Made by a program: the position numbers and the translations under genes
Assembly (NCBI GenBank): GCA_044239865.1
Contig: JBIIAO010000003.1
Location: forward strand, 62,001 to 126,000
DNA length: 64,000 nucleotides
Reading direction: 5' to 3'
From: CAIZGX01 sp044239865
GTDB lineage: Bacteria > Bacteroidota > Bacteroidia > Flavobacteriales_D > Sanyastnellaceae
The notes under the pieces: model-generated
The model's database searches: none
Seen by the model: the letters and a program-made list of their open reading frames with translations, nothing else
Told to the model about the DNA's origin: nothing
Part shown: positions 1 through 8,390 of the stretch, one piece after another
How the letters are laid out: each line of letters begins with the position of its first letter
Position numbering within the stretch: position 1 is the first letter of the stretch

Positions 1-1
1 A

Positions 2-1075
2 GAAGATTTATATGGTCCTTATGCTTGGGAGCGATACGATGTATTGGTTCTTCCCGGCGCGTTTCCTTTTGGTGGAATGGAAAATCCACGATTAACGTTT
101 GCTACGCCAACCATTTTAGCTGGAGACAAGTCCTTAGTTTCGCTTATCGCTCATGAGCTAGCCCACAGCTGGAGCGGGAACTTGGTTACCAATGCTACCT
201 GGAACGACTTCTGGTTGAACGAGGGTTTCACGGTTTATTTCGAACAACGAATCATGGAATCACTTTATGGAAAGGCGAAGGCAGAGATGTTAGCCACCTT
301 AGCGCGTCAAGATTTGAACGCAACCTTAGCTGAACTTCCAGCGGCCGATACCCACTTGAAATTGGCTTTGGAGAACAGAAATCCAGACGATGGCATGAAC
401 GACATCGCCTACAACAAAGGCTATTTCTTCCTTCGAACCATTGAAGAGAAAATTGGAAGAGAAAAGTTCGATGCCTTCTTGAAGAACTATTTTCAGTCGC
501 ATGCGTTCGGCGTTATGACTACAGAAGGATTCATAGATATTTTAACGACTGAACTTTTAACCAAGGAGCAGGCAGATGCTATTGGAATTGACGAGTGGAT
601 TTATTCAGCTGGATTGCCCGCGAATACAGCCGTTGTTCAATCGGCAGAGTTAGAGAAAGTAGATGAACTTCGATTGAAGTGGGAAGGCGATGAAATAAAG
701 AACAGCGATCTTCCTTGGAACAACTGGAGTTACCAAGAGCGTTATCGTTTTTTATCGAATGTGAATTACAATCTGTCGCTCACTAAAATTCAGTCTTTGG
801 ACGAGAGTTTTCACATTTCGAAAATTGGAAATTCAGAGGTTCTTTTTGCATGGCTCATGTTATCGATACAAGCGAAGAATGAAGCGGTATTCGCAGACCT
901 AGCTACCTTCTTAGAAAAAGTGGGAAGAAGAAAATTCGTCGCGCCGTTGTACGAAGCCATGGAAAATAGTGGTTATCACGTTACCGCCTTGAGCATCTAC
1001 GCGCATTGCAGAGGGAATTATCATGCTGTAACGCAGAACACTGTTGACGAGACCTTGCATTATTTCGAGAAGTAG
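2..1075 (+). CDS. M1 family metallopeptidase (leukotriene A4 hydrolase/aminopeptidase type), 5' truncated
   Basis: The reading frame is open from base 2, so the gene starts upstream of the window and about 358 C-terminal residues are visible. The exopeptidase motif GGMEN is followed by the zinc site HELAH (bases 152-166) and a third ligand Glu in NEGF 18 residues later (about base 221), the HEXXH-X18-E pattern of gluzincin aminopeptidases. The order of motifs, including LAGDKSL and WLNEG, resembles the leukotriene A4 hydrolase branch. The C-terminal part looks like that family's helical repeat domain. It probably removes N-terminal residues from peptides. The signal-peptide region is outside the window, so location cannot be judged. 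Confidence 0.93.
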   Translation, partial: EDLYGPYAWERYDVLVLPGAFPFGGMENPRLTFATPTILAGDKSLVSLIAHELAHSWSGNLVTNATWNDFWLNEGFTVYFEQRIMESLYGKAKAEMLATLARQDLNATLAELPAADTHLKLALENRNPDDGMNDIAYNKGYFFLRTIEEKIGREKFDAFLKNYFQSHAFGVMTTEGFIDILTTELLTKEQADAIGIDEWIYSAGLPANTAVVQSAELEKVDELRLKWEGDEIKNSDLPWNNWSYQERYRFLSNVNYNLSLTKIQSLDESFHISKIGNSEVLFAWLMLSIQAKNEAVFADLATFLEKVGRRKFVAPLYEAMENSGYHVTALSIYAHCRGNYHAVTQNTVDETLHYFEK

Positions 1076-1137
1076 AAACGAAATTTTTAAATTTAATTGG
1101 AAGAGAGCGAAGCTCGTTTCAACCTAAATTCCGGGAC

Positions 1138-2430
1138 ATGAAAATTCGGTTTTCAATATCTCTTTTGTTGTTTCTCATTTCGTTTGCCATTCATGCGCAG
1201 CAACGAGGAAAGGTAATTTCGTTCAATACAAAGAAACCCATTAGCGGAGCAGTAGTGAAGTGGAGCAATGGAAAGCAAATTGCTGTCACAGACGAACAGG
1301 GTGAATTCGCCATTCCAAGCTCTAACAACGGGTACGTGGTTCAATCCATTGGTTACTACGATTATACCACTACAAAAATTGGAAGAGTCATTGAATTGAC
1401 CGAGCAGATTTACCAGATGCCTGTCATAAGCATTACAGATAAGCCCGACAGTGTTTTCGGAAGCATTAAATACTCTGTGGGCGATTTTGTTTGGTGGAAT
1501 GGAAAACTGACCATGTTGCTTTACCAACGCGAAAAACTGCTCAAACCCGCGAATGAAACCCGTGACTTATGGGAAGATGCTTGGATTGCACAAATAGATT
1601 CCTTCGGGAAAATTGTGACTTCCTTCCACATTAACGAGCCCGCAGAGCGCTTTCATTTAACGCCTACAGGGTTATGTTTTGTATTAACAGAAAATTCTGT
1701 TTTTCAACTTCAAGCGGAACCCTTCTTGCATTTAGATAAATTAAGCTACACCTCTTTTCGTCAGGAATTTGAGCCTATTTGCGGATTCCTTCAATCCAAT
1801 ATTGTCTTTAATACGTTCACAGAAGAATACCCGGAGTTTAGCTATTATTTGTTGAAGGAAGGCAGCAAAGAGCCTATTGAGTTGGAGCGCGTGGCCGATT
1901 CCTTGACCATGGAATTATTTAAGTCGGAATACAAATACATGAATGGAAGGGCGAAGCGCATCGCCTACCAATACGAATTGGATTACGGTGTGCCCAAGGA
2001 AATCGTGGCCGGACAGATGACACGTTTTAAGGAGAGTCCATACTACCAAGATCCAGTTGCGAAGATTGTTCAGTTGGAAGATCGCTGGTCCATCTTCAAC
2101 ATTTCGCAGAAGCAAGTGATAAGCATTAATGCTGAAGGCTTAGTGCAATCTCGCGCGAATATGAAAGAGGAGGGTAGCGTTGGTTCGTTGACTTCAAAAG
2201 AGAAAATCTTGTCGGTGCAGTATGTTCCCGAGACGAAGGAAATGGTATGCTTCACTCAGCTGAGAACCGGTGAGTCTATGATTTATCTGTTGAAGGGAGA
2301 TGGTAGTCTTGAATTGAAAAAGAATCTCTATTGGCAGCACATTCGGAATCCACAAATAAAAAACGGTAGGGTGTATTACCTCTACCGTCCTTTTGAAAGT
2401 CGAAACAATTGGTACTTATACTCGGAGTAA
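1138..2430 (+). CDS. Exported protein with N-terminal carboxypeptidase-regulatory-like domain
   Basis: 430 aa. Residues 1-20 form a signal peptide ending near IHAQ. Residues about 23-95 resemble the CarboxypepD_reg-like beta-sandwich common in Bacteroidota surface proteins (GKVISFNTKKPISGAVV, then DEQGEF). The remaining 330 residues are rich in aromatic beta-strands and could form a propeller, but I do not recognise a family. It follows the peptidase gene after 62 bp on the same strand and ends exactly against the convergent ilvE stop. There is no T9SS C-terminal signal. Function unknown. Confidence 0.8.
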   Translation: MKIRFSISLLLFLISFAIHAQQRGKVISFNTKKPISGAVVKWSNGKQIAVTDEQGEFAIPSSNNGYVVQSIGYYDYTTTKIGRVIELTEQIYQMPVISITDKPDSVFGSIKYSVGDFVWWNGKLTMLLYQREKLLKPANETRDLWEDAWIAQIDSFGKIVTSFHINEPAERFHLTPTGLCFVLTENSVFQLQAEPFLHLDKLSYTSFRQEFEPICGFLQSNIVFNTFTEEYPEFSYYLLKEGSKEPIELERVADSLTMELFKSEYKYMNGRAKRIAYQYELDYGVPKEIVAGQMTRFKESPYYQDPVAKIVQLEDRWSIFNISQKQVISINAEGLVQSRANMKEEGSVGSLTSKEKILSVQYVPETKEMVCFTQLRTGESMIYLLKGDGSLELKKNLYWQHIRNPQIKNGRVYYLYRPFESRNNWYLYSE

Positions 2431-3498
2431 TTACACCACGTGATTCCAATTGTGCGTGTCGTTCTCTCTTCCGCGCTTCACGCGATCTAAGTACAAAGCA
2501 ACTTTAGGAGCAAATTCCCAAGTTGAATATTCATTCAAATTAAAATCTTCTCCGTCTAAGCAAATCGTGCGAATGGGTGCAATGGTAGCCGCAGTTCCTG
2601 CCCCAAAGGCCTCGTTGATTTCTCCGCTGCGAAGTCCTTCAATGAGTTCAGCAACAGCTATTCGCTTTTCAGCCACTTCATATCCCCAGTCGCGGGCAAC
2701 TTGCAAAATAGAGTCGCGTGTAATTCCACTTAAAATAGAATCTGAAAGCTGCGGAGTCATAATGGTGTTTCCCTTGCGGAACATCACGTTCATGGTCCCA
2801 CTCTCTTCTAAATACTCATGACTTTCAGCGTCGGTCCATAACAACTGATTGTATCCTTCATCTTGCGCTTTCTTAGTTGGAAGTAACGCTGCTGCGTAGT
2901 TTCCGGCTGCTTTTGCAGAACCTGTTCCACCGTGCGAAGCACGCGAGTAGTGGTGTTCAATCTTCACCTTCAGTTCAGAAGTGTAATAACTTCCAACTGG
3001 ACTCGTAAAAACCACGAACATGTAGCTGTCGCTTGGTTTTACTCCGACGTATTCGTCAATAGCAAACATATGCGGGCGAATGTATAAAGCCTCACCGTCG
3101 AGGGTAGGAACCCAATTGCGGTCCAATGAAATGAGTTCTTCAACACATTTCACGAAAACATCTTCAGGAAGGGTTGGCATGCACAAGCGTTCGGCGCTGT
3201 GATTCATGCGCTTGGCGTTTTCTTCCGGGCGGAAAATAAAGACTTCGTTATCGGTATTTCTGAATGCCTTCATTCCTTCGAAAATGGCTTGGCCGTAATG
3301 AAGAGAACTTATGGCTGGTGAAAAGTGCAAGGGACCATAGGGCTGAATGAGGGGTGCTCCCCACTCACCGTTGTGGTATTCCATGACTAACATGTGATCC
3401 GAAAAAACGTGACCGAACCCGAGGTTGTCCCAATCGACTTGGTTAATGCGGCTTTCAGTAACTTTACGAATCTCAATCGGTTTTTGTGTAGCTATCAT
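2431..3498 (-). CDS. ilvE: Branched-chain amino acid aminotransferase
   Basis: 355 aa, full length for the fold-type IV branched-chain aminotransferases. It transfers amino groups between leucine, isoleucine or valine and 2-oxoglutarate using PLP. Visible family marks are LHYGQAIFEGMKAFR near residues 66-80, RPHMFA near 141, the GGTGSAKAAGNY segment with the likely PLP lysine at about Lys196, and EESGTMN near 232. The ATG at 3498 has a TATTTTTG promoter element 36 bp upstream. It is monocistronic as far as visible; the other ilv and leu genes are not nearby. Confidence 0.95.
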   Translation of the reverse strand: MIATQKPIEIRKVTESRINQVDWDNLGFGHVFSDHMLVMEYHNGEWGAPLIQPYGPLHFSPAISSLHYGQAIFEGMKAFRNTDNEVFIFRPEENAKRMNHSAERLCMPTLPEDVFVKCVEELISLDRNWVPTLDGEALYIRPHMFAIDEYVGVKPSDSYMFVVFTSPVGSYYTSELKVKIEHHYSRASHGGTGSAKAAGNYAAALLPTKKAQDEGYNQLLWTDAESHEYLEESGTMNVMFRKGNTIMTPQLSDSILSGITRDSILQVARDWGYEVAEKRIAVAELIEGLRSGEINEAFGAGTAATIAPIRTICLDGEDFNLNEYSTWEFAPKVALYLDRVKRGRENDTHNWNHVV

Positions 3499-3534
3499 TG
3501 AGCGGGTTGATTGATTCCCTAAAAATTAGGAATC

Positions 3535-3542
3535 CAAAAATA
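3535..3542 (-). promoter_or_regulatory. Bacteroidota-type -7 promoter element for ilvE
   Basis: On the minus strand the sequence is TATTTTTG, an exact match to the TAnnTTTG -7 consensus of Bacteroidota sigma factors. It lies 36 nt upstream of the ilvE ATG. I see no clear -33 TTG. Confidence 0.5.
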
Positions 3543-3559
3543 ACACAATTCTTCAGACT

Positions 3560-4243
3560 TTAGGCATTCGCTGAAGGCGCGAACAGAAATTTATTCGGAC
3601 TTACCAATTCTTTCTTCACCGCATACATGACAATTGCAGCTGTGTTGTTCACGCCAAGCTTCTGCATAATGTTCTTTCGATGCGTGTTTACGGTATGGGT
3701 GGAAAGAAATAGTTTCTCTGCAATCTCAACGTTGGTATATCCTTCAGCAATAAGCGTAATGACTTCATTTTCTCTGTTGCTTATGGTTGTAGGCTCGCAG
3801 TCGTATGTGGCCACAGCTAAATCCTCAACATCAATGGCTTCCTTGCGTATTCGATCGACAATATTTCCACAAAAGAAAACACTGCCAGCAGCTGTTTCGC
3901 GAACCGAATCTAGAATCTCATTCACGTCACAGTCCTTTCGTATATAGCTGGTTACTCCGGCGCGCAAGGCATTCACAATGGTTGCACCACTTTGGTCAGC
4001 CGTTAACGCAACAACTTTTAATTTAGGTTGAAGACGCAAGGCCTTGGTAATCGTGTCTACAGAGAATCCCGGCGCAGTAAAGTCCATTAAAAGAATATCT
4101 GCTTCGAAAGAAACCAGCAAATTATACAAGCTCTCAGAACTTGACGCGTCACCTATGATCTCTATGTTTTCGTAATTGGAAAAGATAGAATGAAGTCCGG
4201 TTTGGACAATCTGACTGTTATCGGCAATGATTAATCGAATCAT
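3560..4243 (-). CDS. NarL/FixJ-family response regulator, LuxR-type HTH (orphan)
   Basis: 227 aa. Residues 1-120 form a receiver domain with the predicted phospho-acceptor Asp54 (LLMDF) and the switch lysine in YIRKD. Residues about 155-215 are a LuxR-type HTH (NRENEVITLIAEG, then STHTVNTHRKNIMQKLGV). The usual N-terminal acidic pair is weak: the segment is IIADNS. No histidine kinase gene is adjacent, so its partner is elsewhere or it responds to a small-molecule phosphodonor. The ATG at 4243 lies 4 nt after a TATCTTCG element, suggesting a leaderless transcript. Targets cannot be inferred. Confidence 0.9.
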   Translation of the reverse strand: MIRLIIADNSQIVQTGLHSIFSNYENIEIIGDASSSESLYNLLVSFEADILLMDFTAPGFSVDTITKALRLQPKLKVVALTADQSGATIVNALRAGVTSYIRKDCDVNEILDSVRETAAGSVFFCGNIVDRIRKEAIDVEDLAVATYDCEPTTISNRENEVITLIAEGYTNVEIAEKLFLSTHTVNTHRKNIMQKLGVNNTAAIVMYAVKKELVSPNKFLFAPSANA

Positions 4244-4247
4244 GCCG

Positions 4248-4255
4248 CGAAGATA
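4248..4255 (-). promoter_or_regulatory. -7 promoter element directly before the response-regulator start
   Basis: The minus strand reads TATCTTCG, one mismatch from TAnnTTTG, and ends 4 nt before the ATG at 4243. If used, transcription would begin at or next to the start codon. Confidence 0.4.
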
Positions 4256-4290
4256 TGTTAAGTAAAACGATTCTAAATAAGAAATGACTT

Positions 4291-5226
4291 TTATTTCTTT
4301 TCGCTTATGCGATAAGTCGCCTGAAGGCCAAATCGCACATTGCTTTCAGCCATTCCTGCGGGAAGCGAAGAGCTTATTTTTCGTTGAAGGTTAATCCCAT
4401 ACGCCCATCTGCCACGGTAAATGTCAATGGCCAAATTTCCCCAAGTTTGAGTTCCACCGGTTGAAAATTCGGCTATACCGTATGAGAAATCTTGCACTTG
4501 ATGTTCATACGCTACACCGCATTGAGGTAAAAGGGTTGTTTCATAATTTTTCAAATTCCATCTGAAAAAGCCAACGGCGGATACGGCGGATGCATTTCCA
4601 AATTGATAACGCAATTCGTTTTCAGAATAGAGTCGTTCCTGTGCGTTGAATGCAAGGCCGAGATTTTTTCGTCGCAGAACATAGTACAAATAGAAACTGT
4701 ATGCATAGGCACCCTTCCCCAATTGAAAATTTGCTGGAAGGCGAAGAAGCGTTTCGTCGCGCTGCATGTATTTTCCAGTTGGAAGTGATAAGCCAAAACC
4801 TGCGGTTAGGATGTGTTTCACCGCACGAAAAGAACTGTCTGAGGTGTTCACTAAAATGCGTGATGCACCTAATTGAATATCGCCAATGCCTTTGATTTGA
4901 GTTGTTCGATCCTTTTCAATACGCGTGTTTATTCCTAGAGGCACGCTGAATGAATAGATCATTTTTTTCGAAGTGAATTTTCGATAGCTTAATTCTTGTT
5001 GAAGGAAATGATCCTCTCGGATAATACTGCTCGGTAGTGGACTGCTATAGGCCATGTCGGGATGAATGGCCGCAAAGTAATTCGTTCGGAAAGCGAACTG
5101 ATTCTGGCCGAAAAGTGGAACAACTCCTTGGAAGTTCCCAGATCCGCCTCCGCCACAAACATCGCATGCAAAAGAATTAAGCGAGGCTGCAACAAGCAGC
5201 CCCGCTATTGATAATTTGAATTTCAT
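4291..5226 (-). CDS. Outer-membrane beta-barrel-like protein with mature N-terminal CDVCGGG motif
   Basis: 311 aa from the ATG at 5226, chosen because it gives a normal signal peptide (MKFKLSIAGLL...SFA) and lies one base after the upstream gene's stop. An earlier in-frame ATG at 5259 would put 11 polar residues ahead of the signal and overlap the neighbour. Cleavage after SFA would expose CDVCGGGGSG at the mature N-terminus. The rest alternates aromatic and polar residues as in an outer-membrane barrel. It forms an apparent operon with the MbnP-like gene and the small Cys protein. From this context I infer copper or other metal handling; no transport function is shown directly. Confidence 0.7.
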   Translation of the reverse strand: MKFKLSIAGLLVAASLNSFACDVCGGGGSGNFQGVVPLFGQNQFAFRTNYFAAIHPDMAYSSPLPSSIIREDHFLQQELSYRKFTSKKMIYSFSVPLGINTRIEKDRTTQIKGIGDIQLGASRILVNTSDSSFRAVKHILTAGFGLSLPTGKYMQRDETLLRLPANFQLGKGAYAYSFYLYYVLRRKNLGLAFNAQERLYSENELRYQFGNASAVSAVGFFRWNLKNYETTLLPQCGVAYEHQVQDFSYGIAEFSTGGTQTWGNLAIDIYRGRWAYGINLQRKISSSLPAGMAESNVRFGLQATYRISEKK

Positions 5227-5227
5227 C

Positions 5228-5896
5228 TTACTGATGTAAATGTTCGAATGAGATAGCATTCACAAGATTCGATACTACTGTCTCGCTTTCTGCAGAACCT
5301 ATCTGGATAGTATCGATAATCGACGGAGTTATTCCGTTTGCGAAAAGCGACTCTAGGTTCAAACTCATGTGCATAACAGGTGCAGCATCAGGCGAGATCG
5401 TTAGAATACTTCCAAAATCGTAAATAGGTGTGTAAACCGGACCACTTGCAGTGAACCCTGAATAGTCAAAGCTAGCATTTGCTAATGATCCAGAGAAAAA
5501 ACTAAAAACAGTTGAAGTGTCCGAACCTATAGCAAACTGAACCCCTGTGTAATCCCCATTCGGAATGTTCGTTAAATCGAACATGGCTGTCCCGGGAACG
5601 GCTAAGTTTATTTCATGTATAGAGGCGTCTTCGTAAAAGCTTCCGTCGGTTTTAATAAATCGGATATGCGAAAGATGATAGTTTCCAGAACTGAAAACAA
5701 CAGTATTGCCATTCGCGTCGACATACGGAGTACTCACTTGAAAGGCACTTGTACCGAAGGTATGTTCCATCTCAAATTCCAACGCGCCCGCTGTTCCATT
5801 GTGTGTATGATCGTCATGGTTGTCATGGTCTTTATGGCAAGATGAAAACGTTAAAAGACTAAGTGCAGCAAATGCCGCATGAAAAAAATGTTTCAT
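5228..5896 (-). CDS. MbnP-like putative metal-binding lipoprotein
   Basis: 222 aa. The signal peptide ends in a lipobox-like FSSC near residue 20, directly followed by a His/Asp-rich stretch (HKDHDNHDDHTH) suited to metal binding. The remainder resembles the MbnP-like domain (LEFEM near the start, NYHLSHIRF, IPNGDYTGVQFAIG), named after methanobactin-associated MbnP. It is followed after 1 bp by the barrel-like gene and preceded by a small Cys-containing exported protein, so the three are probably co-transcribed. MbnP relatives are linked to copper; the metal here is inference. Confidence 0.72.
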   Translation of the reverse strand: MKHFFHAAFAALSLLTFSSCHKDHDNHDDHTHNGTAGALEFEMEHTFGTSAFQVSTPYVDANGNTVVFSSGNYHLSHIRFIKTDGSFYEDASIHEINLAVPGTAMFDLTNIPNGDYTGVQFAIGSDTSTVFSFFSGSLANASFDYSGFTASGPVYTPIYDFGSILTISPDAAPVMHMSLNLESLFANGITPSIIDTIQIGSAESETVVSNLVNAISFEHLHQ

Positions 5897-5968
5897 AAAA
5901 TATGTAATTGATTTGATTTTAAATGATTGGAAATATCAACGCAAATGCGCTGTTTAAGTCAAATCAAA

Positions 5969-6343
5969 TCAACACGGGGGATGCTCAATTTCTGAAAATG
6001 AGTGTTGCTCAATCCCTTCGTTAAATAAAGCGAAAGAAGATTTCATTTCATCCAATGGATAAAATACAAGCTCAGGAAATATTGTTAAGTCAAAGGGGCT
6101 GAACTGAAGTTGTTGAGCAAAATCAGAAGCTTTCTTTGAAGCGTCTTTTTCTTTCGAAGCCGATTTCAATTGCTTCTTCAATGCACATTTTCCATTACAG
6201 TCCATATTAGGATTGTTCTTGTTGGCGCAAAGAACTTCTTTGTAAAAGGAAAAGTTAATCATGTAATTCAACGAATATCCAGTCTTAACAAGCGTTGGAG
6301 CGAGTAAAAGAAGAAAAAGCGAGAATGCTAAAAATCGTTGCAA
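5969..6343 (-). CDS. Small exported/membrane-anchored protein with CANKNN..DCNGKC motif
   Basis: 124 aa. No ATG is available between the upstream in-frame stop (6353-6355) and the hydrophobic segment, so a TTG at 6343 is the likely start. Residues about 4-20 are hydrophobic. The first part of the mature region holds three cysteines (LCANKNNPNMDCNGKC) followed by a Lys-rich stretch; another Cys is the final residue (HPPC*). I recall similar small proteins beside metal or copper loci in Flavobacteria, but no family name is certain. It heads the minus-strand trio with the MbnP-like and barrel genes. Confidence 0.6.
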   Translation of the reverse strand: MQRFLAFSLFLLLLAPTLVKTGYSLNYMINFSFYKEVLCANKNNPNMDCNGKCALKKQLKSASKEKDASKKASDFAQQLQFSPFDLTIFPELVFYPLDEMKSSFALFNEGIEQHSFSEIEHPPC

Positions 6344-6384
6344 AGTATTCGTCTAAAGTGAGCGCAAGTTACGATGGCTCGCAG

Positions 6385-6392
6385 TAACTTTG
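6385..6392 (+). promoter_or_regulatory. -7 promoter element for the metallophosphoesterase gene
   Basis: TAACTTTG matches TAnnTTTG exactly and ends 8 nt before the ATG at 6401. It lies downstream of an earlier in-frame ATG (6374), which supports 6401 as the real start. Confidence 0.5.
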
Positions 6393-6400
6393 TCCCCGCA

Positions 6401-7705
6401 ATGACGAAATTTTTCCTTTTCATTTCGGTATTTACCGTTTTCACGTTGATCATTGATTTTTATTCTTATCAAGGGATAAAGCAATTGACGGAGAAATACC
6501 CAGATTTCTGGAGAAAGTTATGGCGTCGTCTGTTTTGGCTGCCTTCAATCATGGCCATTGTACTTATAGTTATTGTATTTATTGGGTCTGAAAAGGAAGT
6601 TAGAGGAAGCAATTTCAAGTTCTTCTATTTTGTAACCGGATTTATCTTCATTGCTCTTGTTCCGAAAGTAGTCTTTCTTGTTTTTCATTTCATGAACGAT
6701 TTGGTTCGAATTGGAAAATGGATTGTTCGGAAATTGAAAGGGCTATTAACGAAGAACGAGGACACGGACTTTGAAGAACTAGAGTCGGATAAAATGACTC
6801 GCTTTCAGTTTTTTAATCAAGTTGGTTTAGGAGCTGCAGCCGTTACCATGGGCGCCATGTTTTACGGGATTTATAGAGGGAAGTATGATTTTCGAGTTTG
6901 TGAAGAGTCAATCTCATTTTCCAACTTGCCCAAATCATTCAACGGTTTGCGTATCGTTCAAATCAGTGATGCCCACTTAGGAAGTTTCTTGGATAACAGT
7001 TTCGAAGAGGTAGATGCTGCTTTGAAGCGAATCAACGATTTGAATCCAGATGTAATTTTCTTCACAGGAGATTTGGTTAACAATCTTGCAGAAGAGGCAG
7101 AGCCTTGGGTGAACTACTTTCAACAGCTGCACGCACCGCTCGGTAAATTTTCCATTTTAGGAAATCACGATTATGCTGAATATGTTTACGATCCGAATGA
7201 TTCATCGAATGATCAGATTCTGGCAGATAACATGCAACAACTGGAGTCGGTGCATGAACGTATGGGCTTTCGTTTGTTGAAGAACGAAACCGTTGAGCTG
7301 GAAAAGCAAGGCGAGAAAATTTCTTTGATAGGAATTGAAAACTGGGGTAAGGGACGTTTTTCAAAGCACGGGAAATTAGATGTGGCAATGACAAACATGC
7401 CCAAAAATAGTTTTAGCGTATTGCTTTCGCACGACCCAAGTCATTGGGAGGCGCAAGTGCTGGGAAAACAAAACATTGATGTGACATTTTCCGGACATAC
7501 ACACGGAGCACAATTCGGTATAGAAGCCCCTATGCTTCACATCAAAGCAAGTCCTTCGCCATGGTTTGGTTACAAGCGTTGGGGAGGTTTGTATCAAGAA
7601 GGAAGTCAGTACTTGTATGTGAACCGAGGCTTCGGATATTTAGGATTTCCAGGTCGCGTGGGAATGCCACCAGAAATTACGTTGGTGACAATTTTTTCGG
7701 CCTAA
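6401..7705 (+). CDS. Membrane-anchored metallophosphoesterase
   Basis: 434 aa from the ATG at 6401, preferred over 6374 because the promoter element lies between the two. The N-terminal 160 residues contain about four hydrophobic segments. The catalytic domain starts near residue 180 with the binuclear metal motifs QISDAHLGS (D-x-H), FFTGDLVNN (GD), LGNHDY (GNHD), SHDPSHW and SGHTHGAQ (GHTH). This layout matches YkuE/YaeI-like integral membrane phosphoesterases, some of which act on UDP-diacylglucosamine or similar lipids; the substrate here is unknown. Confidence 0.9.
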   Translation: MTKFFLFISVFTVFTLIIDFYSYQGIKQLTEKYPDFWRKLWRRLFWLPSIMAIVLIVIVFIGSEKEVRGSNFKFFYFVTGFIFIALVPKVVFLVFHFMNDLVRIGKWIVRKLKGLLTKNEDTDFEELESDKMTRFQFFNQVGLGAAAVTMGAMFYGIYRGKYDFRVCEESISFSNLPKSFNGLRIVQISDAHLGSFLDNSFEEVDAALKRINDLNPDVIFFTGDLVNNLAEEAEPWVNYFQQLHAPLGKFSILGNHDYAEYVYDPNDSSNDQILADNMQQLESVHERMGFRLLKNETVELEKQGEKISLIGIENWGKGRFSKHGKLDVAMTNMPKNSFSVLLSHDPSHWEAQVLGKQNIDVTFSGHTHGAQFGIEAPMLHIKASPSPWFGYKRWGGLYQEGSQYLYVNRGFGYLGFPGRVGMPPEITLVTIFSA

Positions 7706-7775
7706 TGTAGTTTCATCAACAGGGTGTTCATAACCTATTACACACATTAGGTTAATATTGGAAACCTTTTTCAGT

Positions 7776-7783
7776 TATATTTG
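7776..7783 (+). promoter_or_regulatory. -7 promoter element upstream of the SiaB-like kinase gene
   Basis: TATATTTG is an exact TAnnTTTG match, ending 19 nt before the ATG at 7803. A TTG at 7758-7760 is closer than the usual spacing, so the -33 element is uncertain. Confidence 0.45.
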
Positions 7784-7802
7784 AATTGTCGATTTCACAG
7801 AT

Positions 7803-8390
7803 ATGTCAAACCAAGAAGTAAAACAATTACAGCACATTCATGCCGACTATCACAAATTAGTGGGTGATGTTCTTTTGGATTCAAGTGCTGAGTTGCTTGT
7901 TTTCGCCCATTTTGGCGACTTTACTCCGAATAGAAACGAGCATATTCTTGAAGCCATTTCATGCACCGACATCAATAAAAAAGATCTTCGTCAAACAACC
8001 AAGCGTGTGGTGACAGTTTTGGTCGAAATGTTACAGAACATTTCTATTCATGGTGAGAGGGGTGAGAACGGATTAATGAATGCCTATGCTGTTGTCGCGA
8101 AAGGAAATGATTATTTCCGTTTGTGCACAGGCAATATGTTGAATGTGGCTTCAGCGCGTTGGCTCATGCGTCGACTTGAATTACTCACTGAATTTGAGAA
8201 AGAAGAGCTTCGTACTAAAATTCGCCAGCGTCTAAAGGACGAAGGTCTGAGCGATAAAGGCGGAGCAGGCCTGGGATTATTAACCATTGCAAAGAAAGCA
8301 GAGAAGGGTTGGTCCTATCGCTTCGATCTAATGGAAAAAGATATGGTCTATTTTCAGTTGAACGTTTCAGTTCCAATGGTAGAAAAATAA
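7803..8390 (+). CDS. SiaB-like protein kinase (DUF6272, HATPase fold)
   Basis: 195 aa. A GHKL/HATPase-like ATP site is visible: an N-box EMLQNISIHG near residue 77 and a glycine lid GGAGLGLLTIAKKA near residue 155. This matches SiaB-type kinases, which phosphorylate the STAS-like protein SiaC and oppose the phosphatase SiaA in biofilm or c-di-GMP signalling in Pseudomonas. No siaA or siaC is adjacent; a generic STAS protein lies far away at 55.9 kb. The downstream HEAT-cyclophilin gene overlaps the stop (TAATG), implying translational coupling. Confidence 0.8.
   Translation: MSNQEVKQLQHIHADYHKLVGDVLLDSSAELLVFAHFGDFTPNRNEHILEAISCTDINKKDLRQTTKRVVTVLVEMLQNISIHGERGENGLMNAYAVVAKGNDYFRLCTGNMLNVASARWLMRRLELLTEFEKEELRTKIRQRLKDEGLSDKGGAGLGLLTIAKKAEKGWSYRFDLMEKDMVYFQLNVSVPMVEK

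Noticed and set aside
1100..1116. Small GAGC-GAA-GCTC hairpin before the 430-aa exported protein
   Set aside because: It resembles one unit of the hairpin arrays but lacks the GTCATC hexamer on either side, so it is not counted as an array member.
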